A DNA stretch of 44,613 bases from Sphaerotilus sp. (GCA_013299055.1 JAAFKB010000025.1:1-44613), one strand, 5' to 3'; counted from the stretch's first letter, positions 27,279 through 36,926 are shown. The notes: a model not told the origin generated them from the letters alone. Translations and numbers: made by a program.

Positions 27279-27434
27279 GGCGGGATGGACTCCGGGGAAA
27301 TCGAACGACGGGTGGGCCGCGACGCCGGGGGCGTGGCAGCGGGCAAGGGGCTGGCGAAGAGAAAGAGCGGCGGCTGGCGGCGCAGGGCGGCGGGCCTAAG
27401 ATAACCGTCCATTTTACGGTGCTTTGCCCTTTTC

Positions 27435-28208
27435 ATGCCAGAAACGACCGACACGACGCCCATGCCCCCGCCGGACTCGACCCGCTTTGTCCTCGTCCAC
27501 ACCAGCCACCCCGGCAATGTCGGCGCCACGGCCCGGGCCATGAAGGTCATGGGGTTTTCCGAGCTGGTGCTGGTCGCGCCACGCTTCGGCGACGTGCTGA
27601 GCCAGGAGGAGACGGTGGCGATGGCCAGCGGGGCGGCCGACATCCTCGTGCGCGCCCGCATCGTGCCGACGCTGGCCGAGGCGCTCGATGGCGTGCAGAT
27701 CGCCTGCGCCACCGCGATGACGCCGCGTGACTTCGGGCCGCCGACCGTGGCCCCGCGCCCGTATTTCGCCGAGCTGCTGCAGAGCGCGCAAGGCGACGCC
27801 CGCATGGCGTTTGTCTTCGGCAGCGAACGCTACGGGCTGTCCAACGAGGATGTCTACCGCTGCCACACCTGCCTGTCGATCCCGACGCACCCGGAATACG
27901 GCTCGCTCAACCTCGCGCAAGCGGTGCAGCTGCTGTCCTACGAGTGGCGCCAGGCGCTGGGGGGCTTCGGGGTGACGCCGCGCACGCGCGACCCGCGGCT
28001 GGCGTCGGTGGACATGGTGCAGGGGGCGCTGGCGCACTGGGAGCAGGCGCTGGTCCACATCGGTTTCCTGGATCCGGCCATCCCCCGGAAACTGTTGCCA
28101 AGATTGAACCAACTGTGCAATCGGACGCAATTGACTGCGGAAGAAATTCACATTTTGCGAGGAATTGCAAAAATGATCCTCGATTCGGGGGTGAAGGGGC
28201 CGACATGA
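27435..28208 (+). CDS. trmJ: tRNA (cytidine/uridine-2'-O-)-methyltransferase TrmJ
   Basis: A 257-residue SPOUT methyltransferase that methylates the 2'-O of nucleotide 32 in several tRNAs. The three motifs are VHTSHPGNVGATARAMKVMGF, FVFGSERYGLSNEDV and IPTHPEYGSLNLAQAVQLLSYE, the last forming the knot and SAM site. The C-terminal helices around RKLLPRLNQLCNRTQLTAEE are typical. It is divergent from suhB and 7 bp before the acyltransferase gene, with which it is probably co-transcribed. Confidence 0.94.
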   Translation: MPETTDTTPMPPPDSTRFVLVHTSHPGNVGATARAMKVMGFSELVLVAPRFGDVLSQEETVAMASGAADILVRARIVPTLAEALDGVQIACATAMTPRDFGPPTVAPRPYFAELLQSAQGDARMAFVFGSERYGLSNEDVYRCHTCLSIPTHPEYGSLNLAQAVQLLSYEWRQALGGFGVTPRTRDPRLASVDMVQGALAHWEQALVHIGFLDPAIPRKLLPRLNQLCNRTQLTAEEIHILRGIAKMILDSGVKGPT

Positions 28209-28215
28209 TCTGGTC

Positions 28216-29334
28216 ATGCAGCCCGTTTCCCGCTTTCATCAGATCGACTTTCTCCGTGGCCTGGCCTGCCTGGCGGTCGTGGCCTTCCATTTCCTGCACC
28301 GTGGGCAGGAAGGCGGCTGGCTGACCGAGCGGACCTGGCCCTGGCTGCAGCCGCTGGCGGCGCTGGGGCACATGGGTGTCCACCTGTTCTTCATGATCAG
28401 CGGCTTCGTGATCCTGATGTCGGCCGAAGGCGTGGCCGTGCGCGGGTTCATCGCCTCACGGGTCTCGCGGCTGTTCCCGGCGTTCTGGGTGGGGGTGCTG
28501 CTGACGGCACTGGTGGCATGGGGATCTGGCAGCCAGGCGTTTGCGGTGACACCGATGCAGGTGCTGGTGAACCTCACGATGGTGCCGCACTGGTTCCGGG
28601 TCGAGTTCGTCGACGGTGCCTACTGGTCGCTGGCGGTGGAGCTGCAGTTCTACCTGATGGTGATCGCGCTGCTGCACTTCGGCCAGATGCGCCGGGTCGA
28701 GTGGTGGATCGCTGCCTGGCTGCTGCTGTCCAGCGTCAACGCGCTGCGCCCGATGTACCCGCTGGAGTTCTGGCTGGCCGTGCGCTGGGCGCCGCTGTTC
28801 GCGGCGGGCATGCTGTTCTACCGGATCAGCCGCAAGGGCTGGAACGGCCAGCGTTACCTGCTGCTGCTGTGGGCCTTCAGCCTGTCGCTCTGGTACGGCT
28901 GGAGCGGGGCGATCGGTGCCAAGCTGGGGCGTGAGGCGGTCGCGCTGGGACTGCCGCTGCAGGTCGTGCTGTGCCTGGTGCTGTTCCACGGCGTGTTCCT
29001 GGCCATCATCAGCGGGCGCTGGACCCTGCGGGCGTCGCCCGTGGTGCATTGGTTCGGCGTGCTGACCTACCCCGTCTACCTGCTGCACCAGAACATCGGC
29101 TACATCGCCCTCGTGGCGCCGCTGGCCGCCTGGCAGGCACTGGATTTCCATCTGCGGGTGCTGGTGGTGATGGTGGCGGTGGTGGGCGTGTCGTGGGCGG
29201 TGAACCGCTGGATCGAGCGTCCGCTGTCGCGGCGGCTGCGGGTGCTGGTCGATCCGACGGCCGGCCAGCGCGCGCTCCCCCAGCCGCAGCGCCCGAGCCA
29301 GCCCCGGCTGCGCCCGCAGGCGGCCTCCCGCTGA
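28216..29334 (+). CDS. Acyltransferase family 3 membrane protein (OafA/YrhL type)
   Basis: A 372-residue integral membrane protein with about ten hydrophobic segments. It opens with the family signature IDFLRGLACLAVVAFHFLHR, carrying the catalytic His, and continues with FMISGFVI, SRLFPAFWVGV, YWSLAVELQFY and YPVYLLHQN. Such enzymes add acetyl or other acyl groups to sugars of O-antigen, exopolysaccharide or peptidoglycan. The acceptor cannot be read from sequence. It sits between trmJ and cysE, genes that are often direct neighbours, so it is probably an insertion. The last 40 residues are Pro/Gln/Arg-rich. Confidence 0.9.
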   Translation: MQPVSRFHQIDFLRGLACLAVVAFHFLHRGQEGGWLTERTWPWLQPLAALGHMGVHLFFMISGFVILMSAEGVAVRGFIASRVSRLFPAFWVGVLLTALVAWGSGSQAFAVTPMQVLVNLTMVPHWFRVEFVDGAYWSLAVELQFYLMVIALLHFGQMRRVEWWIAAWLLLSSVNALRPMYPLEFWLAVRWAPLFAAGMLFYRISRKGWNGQRYLLLLWAFSLSLWYGWSGAIGAKLGREAVALGLPLQVVLCLVLFHGVFLAIISGRWTLRASPVVHWFGVLTYPVYLLHQNIGYIALVAPLAAWQALDFHLRVLVVMVAVVGVSWAVNRWIERPLSRRLRVLVDPTAGQRALPQPQRPSQPRLRPQAASR

Positions 29335-29343
29335 GGACGGCAC

Positions 29344-29364
29344 GCGGCGCGGTTTTTGCGCCGC
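29344..29364 (+). terminator. GC hairpin between the acyltransferase gene and cysE
   Basis: GCGGCGC and GCGCCGC form a 7-bp perfect stem around the loop GGTTTTT. It lies 9 bp after the acyltransferase stop. No T-run follows the stem, so it is a poor intrinsic terminator and may only slow transcription or stabilise mRNA. Confidence 0.3.
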
Positions 29365-29421
29365 GCCTACACTCGACGGCCCTGGTACCGTCCTGTTGCC
29401 CGCACTGCTGCCGAGTCCGCC

Positions 29422-30201
29422 ATGTTCCGTCGCCTGAAAGAAGACATCGCCTGCATCCTGGAACGCGATCCGGCCGCTCGGTCGGCCTTCGAGGTGGTGA
29501 CGTGTTATCCGGGTCTGCATGCGCTGTGGATCCAGCGGCTGGCGCACTGGTGCTGGCTGCGCGGACTGCGCTGGCCGGGGCGTTTCCTGTCGCACCTGGG
29601 GCGCTTCTTCACGGGCATCGAGATCCATCCCGGCGCCACCTTCGGCCGCCGTGTCTTCATCGACCACGGCATGGGCGTCGTGATCGGCGAGATGGCCGAG
29701 ATCGGCGACGACTGCACCATCTACCAGGGCGTCACGCTGGGTGGCACCTCGCTGGTGAAGGGGGCCAAGCGCCACCCGACGCTGGGCAAGGGCGTGATCG
29801 TCGGCGCGCACGCCAGCGTGCTGGGCGGCTTCACGGTCGGCGACGGGGCGCGGGTCGGATCGGGAGCGGTCGTGACCAAGCCCGTGCCGGAAGGCGCCAC
29901 GGCGGTGGGCAACCCGGCGCGCATCATCGCCGCGCAGGTGGATGCCCAGCGCGAGGCCGTCGCCGCCCGGATGGGGTTCTCGGCCTACGGCGTGACGCAG
30001 GGGGAAGACCCGGTCGCGCAGGCGATGAAGGGCCTGATCGACAACGCCTCCGGCCACGAGCACCAGATCGCCTTGCTGTGGCAGGCGATCGAGAAGCTCT
30101 CGGCCCGCTCGCGGGAGTTGCCGTCGGACGCCTGCGTGCCGCAGGACGCCCACACCACCGAGCAGTTCGACGCCGAGCGGCTGAACCGGCTGGTCAAGTG
30201 A
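29422..30201 (+). CDS. cysE: Serine O-acetyltransferase
   Basis: A 259-residue left-handed beta-helix enzyme that makes O-acetylserine, the first step of cysteine synthesis. The N-terminal helical domain begins [21 protein letters not shown]. The hexapeptide-repeat part has [24 protein letters not shown] with the catalytic His, then [25 protein letters not shown] and [19 protein letters not shown]. The C-terminal tail is longer than in the E. coli type. ATG 29422 fits the family start. Confidence 0.95.
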   Translation: MFRRLKEDIACILERDPAARSAFEVVTCYPGLHALWIQRLAHWCWLRGLRWPGRFLSHLGRFFTGIEIHPGATFGRRVFIDHGMGVVIGEMAEIGDDCTIYQGVTLGGTSLVKGAKRHPTLGKGVIVGAHASVLGGFTVGDGARVGSGAVVTKPVPEGATAVGNPARIIAAQVDAQREAVAARMGFSAYGVTQGEDPVAQAMKGLIDNASGHEHQIALLWQAIEKLSARSRELPSDACVPQDAHTTEQFDAERLNRLVK

Positions 30202-30263
30202 AGCCGGTGGCGCAGTAAAGCCTCTGACAAGCTGGCGCGGGGGGAAGGCGTTTATGTTACGTC

Positions 30264-31877
30264 GTGATACAAAACTACCTCTCCCGCGCTGGGTGGACGG
30301 CCGTGCTGGTCTGCGGGCTTGCGGCCTGTGGCGGTGCGCAGCCGACCGATGTGCCCGTGACCAGTGCCACCCACGCCAGCGCGGTCGAGCCGCTCACGGA
30401 ACCGTTCCTGCATCCCGATGAGCGCCCGCTCGTGCCCTGGCCGGCGTGCGTGCCGTCGGGGTTGGGCACCGACTACGCCGTCGGCCCCGGACAGCCGCTG
30501 ACCGCGCTGGACCAGGTGCCCTGGGAGCGCCTTGCCCCCGGCGACACCGTGCGCATCCACCACAGCGCCACGCCTTACCGCGGCAAGTTCCTGCTGGCCG
30601 CACGCGGCACGGCGGAGCGGCCGGTGCGCGTGTGCGGCGTGCGCGGCCCGCAAGGCGAGCGGCCGGTCATCGACGGACAGGACGCCGTGACCCGCCCGGC
30701 GCTGCAGGCGGCGTTCACCGCCAGCGCCAGCGACATCCTGCAGCGCCGCGCCCTCGCCATGGTCACGACGCTGGCCTCCGACGCCTGGACCGACCGTCCC
30801 GCCCACCTGCAGATCGACGGCCTGAAATTCACCCGTGCCCAGCCCGCCTACCGCTTCCGCGACGCGGCCGGGGCGCTGCAGACCTATGCCGACTTCGGGG
30901 CCTGTGTCTGGATCGACCGGGGCGTGCACATCACCATCGCCGACAACGAGCTGACCGACTGCGTCATGGGCGTCTTCAGCCGCACCACCGACGACGGCAG
31001 CGGCGCCATCACCGAGCACCTGCGCCTGGTCGGCAATGTGGTCCACGGCAACGGGCTGGTCGGCAACGAGTCCGTCCACAACACCTACACCCAGGGGCTG
31101 GGGGTCGTGATCGAGCACAACGTCTTCGGCGCGCTGCGCCCTGGGGCGCGGGGCAATGCGGTGAAGGACCGCTCGGCCGGGCTGGTCGTGCGCTACAACC
31201 GCATCGAGGAGGGTGCCCACGCGCTGGACCTGGTCGAAGCGGAGGACTTCCCCCGGCTGGCGACGAGTCGGCCGGAGTACCGCACCACACGGGTCTATGG
31301 CAACCAGATCCGCAAGAACGGCGACACCGGCTCGGTCATCCACTACGGCGGCGACCACTACGGCAGCACGCCCGGCGCACTCTGGGGCGAGCCGGTCTAC
31401 CGCAAGGGCGTGCTGCAGTTCTTCCACAACACGGTGATCGTCACGGGGCACGGCGCGGCGGTGTTCCAGCTCTCGACCACCGAAGAGCGCGCCGAGGTCT
31501 GGAACAACGCCTTCGTGTTCGCCAGCACGGTGGCGGAGAAGAGCCTGCGCATGGGCCAGTCGGTCGCTCCGCCCTGGACGACCGGGGGCCTGCTGCACCT
31601 CGGGCGCAACTGGCTGTCGCTGGGCTGGCAGGACATCGACCAGTGGCACACGCTGGGCGGCCAGCTCCTGGTGGCCACGCCGCCGCTGACCGGCTTGCGC
31701 TCGCCCCTGGTGGCGGGAGGGTGGGTGCCGCTGGCGGGCAGCGCGCTGGTGGATGCGGCGGTGGCGGGGGAGCAGGCCGTGCCGGTGCCGGTGGCGTGGC
31801 AGCTCGACGCCAGTGGCCGCAGCCAGCCCCGCAGCGTGCGCGGCGCGGCGGCCGACCTGGGGGCCAACGAGCGGTGA
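30264..31877 (+). CDS. Right-handed beta-helix lipoprotein of unknown function
   Basis: A 537-residue secreted protein. The GTG start gives a signal peptide ending in a lipobox, LAAC with Cys22, so it is probably an outer-membrane or periplasmic lipoprotein. The mature part is rich in short beta segments with Asn/Gly turns (HITIADNELTDCVMGVF, LRLVGNVVHGNGLVGNE, VVIEHNVFG, VRYNRIEEG), typical of right-handed parallel beta-helix proteins such as polysaccharide lyases. I see no established catalytic set, so enzyme activity is not claimed. It follows cysE by 62 bp and converges with mog 8 bp away. Confidence 0.8.
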   Translation: MIQNYLSRAGWTAVLVCGLAACGGAQPTDVPVTSATHASAVEPLTEPFLHPDERPLVPWPACVPSGLGTDYAVGPGQPLTALDQVPWERLAPGDTVRIHHSATPYRGKFLLAARGTAERPVRVCGVRGPQGERPVIDGQDAVTRPALQAAFTASASDILQRRALAMVTTLASDAWTDRPAHLQIDGLKFTRAQPAYRFRDAAGALQTYADFGACVWIDRGVHITIADNELTDCVMGVFSRTTDDGSGAITEHLRLVGNVVHGNGLVGNESVHNTYTQGLGVVIEHNVFGALRPGARGNAVKDRSAGLVVRYNRIEEGAHALDLVEAEDFPRLATSRPEYRTTRVYGNQIRKNGDTGSVIHYGGDHYGSTPGALWGEPVYRKGVLQFFHNTVIVTGHGAAVFQLSTTEERAEVWNNAFVFASTVAEKSLRMGQSVAPPWTTGGLLHLGRNWLSLGWQDIDQWHTLGGQLLVATPPLTGLRSPLVAGGWVPLAGSALVDAAVAGEQAVPVPVAWQLDASGRSQPRSVRGAAADLGANER

Positions 31878-31885
31878 CGCTACGC

Positions 31886-32485
31886 TCAGCCGCGCGACGG
31901 ACGCTGCGCCGTCTTCGGCCGGAATGCCTTGCAGACCGTCTCGCGCGTCTCGATGTATGGCCCGCCGATCAGGTCGATGCAATACGGCACGGCCGCGAAG
32001 ATCCCCGGACACGGCGGCACGGCGTTCGGCAGCCCCTCCAGCGTCTCGGCGATCGACTTCGGCTGGCCCGGCAGGTTCAGGATCAGCGCCTTGCCGCGGA
32101 CCACTGCCACCTGGCGCGACAGGATCGCCGTCGGCACGAAGCGCAGGCTGATCTGGCGCATCTGCTCGCCGAAACCGGGCATCACCTTGTCGGCCACGGC
32201 CAGCGTCGCCTCGGGGGTCACGTCGCGCACTGCGGGGCCGGTGCCGCCGGTGGTCAGCACGAGGTCGCACTGGTTCACGTCGACCAGCTCGCGCAGCGTG
32301 GCGCTGATGCCGTCCTGCTCGTCGGGGATGAGCCGCGTGACCCAGGTGACGGGGTTGTGCAGCGTGCGGGCCATCCAGTCCTGCAGGGCGGGGATGCCCT
32401 TGTCCTCGTAGACGCCGCTGCTGGCGCGGTCGCTGATCGAGACCAGGCCGATGCGGATGGGGTCGGGTGGCGGCAGGTCAGGCAT
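31886..32485 (-). CDS. mog: Molybdopterin adenylyltransferase
   Basis: A 199-residue MogA protein that adenylates molybdopterin before molybdenum insertion. The blocks LVSISDRASSGVYEDKGIP, TTGGTGPAVRDVTPEATLAVADK, MPGFGEQMRQISLRFVPTAILSRQ, LILNLPGQPKSI and FAAVPYCIDLIGGPY follow E. coli Mog. Its start overlaps the darP stop by 8 bp. No molybdoenzyme gene is in the window. Confidence 0.95.
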   Translation of the reverse strand: MPDLPPPDPIRIGLVSISDRASSGVYEDKGIPALQDWMARTLHNPVTWVTRLIPDEQDGISATLRELVDVNQCDLVLTTGGTGPAVRDVTPEATLAVADKVMPGFGEQMRQISLRFVPTAILSRQVAVVRGKALILNLPGQPKSIAETLEGLPNAVPPCPGIFAAVPYCIDLIGGPYIETRETVCKAFRPKTAQRPSRG

Positions 32486-33107
32486 CGTCGTCTTCCTCGT
32501 CGGGGTCCAGGTCGGCCAGCTCCTCGGCCTTGGCGGCGGCTTCGAGCGCGGTCTTGATGCGCTGGAACAGGTCGCGGTAAGCGCGGCCCTTGCGCTCGGC
32601 GGCGCCCTCGAAGGGTTGCGCTGCGGCGGCGGCGAGCTGGTCCTTGCGGGCGTTGCGGATCAGCGTGCGCAGCGACTGCGCATCGGTGTCCGGGTGTTCG
32701 GCCATCCACTGGGTGAGCGCGTCGTCGCTGGCCAGCAGCTGCTCGCGCCAGCGTTCTGCCGTGTGCAGCGCCAGCGTTTCCCGCGCCCCGGGTACCTTGA
32801 ACGACGCCACCGCCTCGCGCAGCGGCTCCGGATCGACCCGGCGCATCAGCTTGCCGACGTACTGCCACTGGCGACGGCGGCCCTCGTGCGAGCGGGTGCG
32901 CTTGAGCTGGAGCAGGGCGTCGAGCAGGAACTCGGGCATGCCCAGCGCGGTCAGGCGTGCGTCCGGCATCTCGATGAGATCCCTGCCGAGCGTCTGCAGG
33001 TCGTGCATCTGCTTCTTGCGCTGGGTCTTGCTCGGGCGGTCGGCGAAGTCGTCGTCGCGGGCGGGTGCGACATCGTCGTCGTGGTCAAAGTGTTCGTTCG
33101 GCGGCAT
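32478..33107 (-). CDS. darP: Ribosome biogenesis factor DarP/YjgA (DUF615)
   Basis: A 209-residue DUF615 protein, known as YjgA and named DarP, which joins late 50S subunit assembly. Visible are the acidic N-terminus, the basic SKTQRKKQMHDLQTLGRDLI block, LLDALLQLKRTRSHEGRRRQWQYVGKLMR and RTLIRNARKDQL. It has a highly acidic C-terminus. It is divergent from pmbA, a neighbour kept in many proteobacteria, across a 66-bp gap, and overlaps mog by 8 bp. Confidence 0.93.
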   Translation of the reverse strand: MPPNEHFDHDDDVAPARDDDFADRPSKTQRKKQMHDLQTLGRDLIEMPDARLTALGMPEFLLDALLQLKRTRSHEGRRRQWQYVGKLMRRVDPEPLREAVASFKVPGARETLALHTAERWREQLLASDDALTQWMAEHPDTDAQSLRTLIRNARKDQLAAAAAQPFEGAAERKGRAYRDLFQRIKTALEAAAKAEELADLDPDEEDDDA

Positions 33108-33173
33108 GGGCAGGCGGGGAGAGGACGACCGCTATGATACGAGCGACCACCACCGGCCAGATTCGACCCGTAC

Positions 33174-34577
33174 ATGACTGCCACGACCGCCACGCCTGCT
33201 TCGACTGCCACGTCCCGTCCCGATTCCGGTTTTTCCTACACGCGGGACCAGTTCCGCACCCTGGTCGAGGACGCGCTGGCGCTGGCCAGGTCGCTCGGCG
33301 CGACCGATGCCGGCGTCGAAGTCTCCGAAGGCGCCGGCCTGTCGGTCTCGGTGCGCAAGGGCAAGATCGAGAACGTCGAGCGCAACCGCGACAAGGCCAT
33401 CGGCGTGTCGGTCTACCTCGGCCAGCGCCGCGGCAACGCCAGCACCTCCGACTTCTCGCCCGCCGCGCTGCGCCAGACCGTGCAGGCCGCCTACGACATC
33501 GCCCGCTTCACTGCCGAGGACAGCGCCGCGGGCCTGCCCGAAGCGACCGACCTGGCGCTGGGCTGGGCGGCGGAGTGTGATCTGGACCTGTTCCACCCCT
33601 GGGCGGTCAACGCCGAGCAGGCGGCCGAGCTGGCTCTGCGCTGCGAGGCGGCGGCGCTGGACACCGACCCGATGATCACCAACTCGGACGGCGCGGGCGT
33701 GTCGGCGCAGCAGTCGCATTTCTACACCGCCAACAGCCGCGGCTTCTGCGGCGGCTACGCCAGCTCGCGGCACTCGATCTCGGTCTCGCCGATCGCCGGT
33801 CGCGGCCGTGACATGCAGCGCGACGCCTGGTACAGCTCGATGCGCGACGCCGCCGACCTGGCCTCGCCCGAGTCCGTCGGCCGCTACGCCGCCCAGCGCG
33901 CCCTGTCCCGGCTGAAGGGCCGCAAGATCCCGACCGGGTCGATGCCGGTGCTGTTCGAATCGACGGTGGCGGCCGGGTTGCTGGGCGCCTACGTGCAGGC
34001 CACCAGCGGCGGCGCGCTCTATCGCAAGGCGACCTTCCTGCTCGACAGCCTCGGCCAGCCGGTGTTCCCGGACCACATCGACATCGACGAAGACCCGCAC
34101 ATCCGCAAGGCCAAGGGCAGCGCGCCGTTCGATGACGAAGGCGTGCGGACCCAGGCGCGCAAGGTCGTGGACGCGGGGGTGCTGCAGGGGTATTTCCTGT
34201 CGAGCTACTCGGCGCGCAAGCTGAACATGAAGACCACCGGCCACGCGGGCGGCTCGCAGAACCTGCACCTGCGCAGCCGCCTGACCGCGGCGGGCGACGA
34301 CCTGGAGGCGATGCTGCGCAAGCTGCACCGCGGCCTGTTCGTGGTCGAGCTGATGGGGCAGGGCGTCAACTACGTGACGGGCGACTACTCGCGGGGTGCG
34401 GCCGGCTTCTGGGTCGAGAACGGCCGCATCGTGCATCCGGTCGAGGAAGTGACCATCGCGGGCCACCTGGGCGAGATGTTCAAGGGCCTCGTCGCCGTCG
34501 GTGCGGACGAGTACACGATGGGGAGCAAGACCATCGGTTCGGTGCTGGTCGACAAGATGATGGTCGCGGGCAGCTGA
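33174..34577 (+). CDS. pmbA: Metalloprotease-related protein PmbA (TldE)
   Basis: A 467-residue TldD/PmbA-family protein. As expected for the TldE half, it lacks the zinc-binding HExxxH of TldD. Blocks such as SLGATDAGVEVSEGAGLSVSVRKG, GFCGGYASSRHSISVS, PVLFESTVAAGLLGAYVQATSGGALYRK and GSVLVDKMMVAGS are typical. With TldD it degrades unfolded peptides and matures some modified peptides. No tldD or peptide precursor gene is nearby. It ends 9 bp from the convergent denD stop. Confidence 0.94.
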   Translation: MTATTATPASTATSRPDSGFSYTRDQFRTLVEDALALARSLGATDAGVEVSEGAGLSVSVRKGKIENVERNRDKAIGVSVYLGQRRGNASTSDFSPAALRQTVQAAYDIARFTAEDSAAGLPEATDLALGWAAECDLDLFHPWAVNAEQAAELALRCEAAALDTDPMITNSDGAGVSAQQSHFYTANSRGFCGGYASSRHSISVSPIAGRGRDMQRDAWYSSMRDAADLASPESVGRYAAQRALSRLKGRKIPTGSMPVLFESTVAAGLLGAYVQATSGGALYRKATFLLDSLGQPVFPDHIDIDEDPHIRKAKGSAPFDDEGVRTQARKVVDAGVLQGYFLSSYSARKLNMKTTGHAGGSQNLHLRSRLTAAGDDLEAMLRKLHRGLFVVELMGQGVNYVTGDYSRGAAGFWVENGRIVHPVEEVTIAGHLGEMFKGLVAVGADEYTMGSKTIGSVLVDKMMVAGS

Positions 34578-34586
34578 TCCGTCCGG

Positions 34587-35609
34587 TCAGCCGCCGGCCA
34601 TCCCCTGCAAGGCGGTGGGATGCCCGGCGTGGTCGTCGATGTACTGCCGGATGATGTCCTCGAACGAGGTCTCCGCCTGCAGCCCCAGCCGGCTGGCACG
34701 CTCGGCGGTCGAGCCGGCTGGCCAGCGCGCCACGATCCCCGCGATCCGCTCGTCCCGCTCGAAGCGCACCCGTGCCCGCACCGCCGGCCCCGCGACGGCT
34801 TCCAGCGCATCGAGCATCTCCCCCACCGTCAGGTTCAGCGCCGGCAGGTTCAGCGCGGTGCGGCCACCGAACTCGGTGCGGCTGCACTCGAACACGCGGA
34901 TCAGCCCCTCCACCGTCGCGCGCGGCGAGGTCAGCGGGTGCGACACGTCCGCCTCCACCGGGCAGACCGCCTCCAGCCCCGCCAGCGGCTCGCGCACGAT
35001 GCCGCTGAAGAACGAGGACGCCGCCCCGTTCGGCTTGCCAGGGCGCACCGTCACCGTCATCAGCCGCGCCGCCCGGCCATCGACAAAGCCCTTGCGCGTA
35101 CAGTCGGCGATCAGGTGCTCGCAGACGTGCTTCTGGATGCCGTAGCTGGTCTGCGGCGTGGGCAGCGTGGCGTCGGTGACGAGGGCGGGCAGCGGATGGT
35201 CGTCGTCCGGGCCGAACACCGCGACCGAACTCGCGAACACCAGCCGCGCTGGGGCTTCGCCACGCTGCACGACCCGGTGTCGCAGCGCATCGAGCAGCGC
35301 CCGCGTCGAGTCCAGGTTGGACGCCATGCCGAGGTCGAAATCCAGCTCGCACTCGCCCGACACCGCCGACGCGAGGTGGAACACGCCGTCGAAGCCCGTC
35401 GCGTCGTCGCGCAGCGCGGCGACCTGCGCCAGCAGCGGGCCGGTGCGGGCCTCGACACGCGGGTCGGCGAGCAGGTCGGCCGGTGGCGGGAACAGGTCGG
35501 TGAGCACGACGCGCCGGATCGGCTGGCCGGACAAGGTGCCGCGCTGCAGCAACGTGCGCGCCAGTCGGGCGCCGAGGAAGCCGGCGGCGCCGGTGATGAG
35601 CAGGTTCAT
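34587..35609 (-). CDS. denD: NAD-dependent epimerase/dehydratase, D-erythronate dehydrogenase-like
   Basis: A 340-residue short-chain (extended) dehydrogenase. The Rossmann motif GAAGFLG is at residues 7-13, the catalytic Ser is in FASSVAVFG, and the YxxxK pair is Tyr-x-x-x-Lys in SYGIQKH. Overall pattern follows the DenD group, which oxidises D-erythronate at C2, but the other genes of that pathway (denK/otnK, otnC, otnI) are absent. Its ATG overlaps the stop of the GntR gene (ATGA), making it the last gene of the ABC operon. A role on a related sugar acid is possible. Confidence 0.75.
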   Translation of the reverse strand: MNLLITGAAGFLGARLARTLLQRGTLSGQPIRRVVLTDLFPPPADLLADPRVEARTGPLLAQVAALRDDATGFDGVFHLASAVSGECELDFDLGMASNLDSTRALLDALRHRVVQRGEAPARLVFASSVAVFGPDDDHPLPALVTDATLPTPQTSYGIQKHVCEHLIADCTRKGFVDGRAARLMTVTVRPGKPNGAASSFFSGIVREPLAGLEAVCPVEADVSHPLTSPRATVEGLIRVFECSRTEFGGRTALNLPALNLTVGEMLDALEAVAGPAVRARVRFERDERIAGIVARWPAGSTAERASRLGLQAETSFEDIIRQYIDDHAGHPTALQGMAGG

Positions 35610-36385
35610 GGGGAGGTCGGGCGTGGTGGTGGGGCTTTCAGCGGCGAAGGGGCTGCGACCAGCGAGGGCAGAGCGCACCGCGAGGCCAGCACTTCCTGCA
35701 TGTCGCGGTAGGCGCCGTCGATCAGCACCAGCGCGGCCCGCTCGGCGGCCAGTGGATCACGGGCAATCACGGCGTCCAGCACCGCCCGGTGCAGCGGCAG
35801 CGACTGCGCTGGCCCGTCGGGCTTGGCGGTGGACAGCTCGAAGCTCGTGCGCAGCAACGCCCCGAGTGCCTTGCTCATCTGCACCAGCATCCGGTTGTGG
35901 CAGGCGCGCAGCAGGCCCTGGTGGAAGCGCAGGTCGTGGGTCACGTAGTCGCCGCCGTGCTCGATGGCCTGTTTCATGCCGGCGAAGGCGATCTCGATCT
36001 CGGCGATGTCGTCCGGCGTGGCGCGCTCGGCGGCGATGCGCACCGCCGCCGGTTCGACCACGCGGCGCAGCTCCTGCAGGTCGCGCAGGAACTCCGGCGA
36101 CAGGCCGATCCGCGTGTGCCAGTGGACGACCGACTGGTCGAACCAGTTCCACTGGTCGGCGGGCAGCACGCGGGTGCCAACCTTGGGACCGGTGGTGAGC
36201 AGCCCCTTGGCGACCAGCGACTTGATGGCTTCGCGCACCACGGTGCGGCTCACGCCGAAGGACTCGCCGAGGATGGGTTCCGGCGGGATGGTGCTGCCGG
36301 GGGCGTAGCGGCCGGCGACGATGGACTCGCCGAGCAGGTCAAGCGTGTGGCCGAGGATGTTCCGGTGGGTGGTGGGCGCGTTCAT
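35606..36385 (-). CDS. GntR-family regulator, FadR subfamily
   Basis: A 259-residue FadR-type regulator. The winged helix is at about 10-80 (LGESIVAGRYAPGSTIPPE, FGVSRTVVREAIKSLVAKGLL), followed by an FCD ligand domain with the metal-binding His/Asp pattern in THDLRFHQGLLRACHN and LPLHRAVLDAV. Regulators of this type in sugar-acid operons usually repress until substrate binds. It lies between the gluconokinase gene (12 bp upstream) and denD (4-bp overlap), so it probably regulates its own operon. The last 20 residues are Pro-rich. Confidence 0.9.
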   Translation of the reverse strand: MNAPTTHRNILGHTLDLLGESIVAGRYAPGSTIPPEPILGESFGVSRTVVREAIKSLVAKGLLTTGPKVGTRVLPADQWNWFDQSVVHWHTRIGLSPEFLRDLQELRRVVEPAAVRIAAERATPDDIAEIEIAFAGMKQAIEHGGDYVTHDLRFHQGLLRACHNRMLVQMSKALGALLRTSFELSTAKPDGPAQSLPLHRAVLDAVIARDPLAAERAALVLIDGAYRDMQEVLASRCALPSLVAAPSPLKAPPPRPTSP

Positions 36386-36396
36386 GGGCTGCGAGC

Positions 36397-36926
36397 CTAG
36401 CGCAGCGCCTGCAGTGCCTGGCTGACAAGTACCTCGGGCGGGGTGGCAATCTCCAGCGCCACGGCCGCCTCGTCCGGCGCGGGCACTTCCAGCGTCTGCA
36501 ACTGGCTCGGCAGCAGCGTGGGCGGCATGTAGTGTCCGGTGCGCTGCGCCATGCGGGCGGCGAGCAGGGCCGGATCGCCGTGCAGGTGGACCAGCCGCAG
36601 CGACGGGGCCGCCACGCGCAGCCGGTCGCGGTAGATCCGTTTCAGCGCGGAGCAGGTCACGACCGTGCCGGTGCCGAGCCGGTCCGCCTGCGCCAGCCGT
36701 TCGCCGATGCGGTCGAGCCAGTCGGCGCGGTCGGCGTCGGTCAGCGGTGTGCCGGCGGCCATCAAGGCGACGTTCTCGGGCGGATGCAGCTCGTCGCCTT
36801 CGACATACGGCACGTCCAGCGCCGCGGCCAGCGCCCGTCCGAGCGTGGACTTGCCGCAGCCGCACACGCCCATCACGACGATGACCGGCGGCCGGGTGGA
36901 CGAGGGGGGCATCGGGTCGACCGGGA

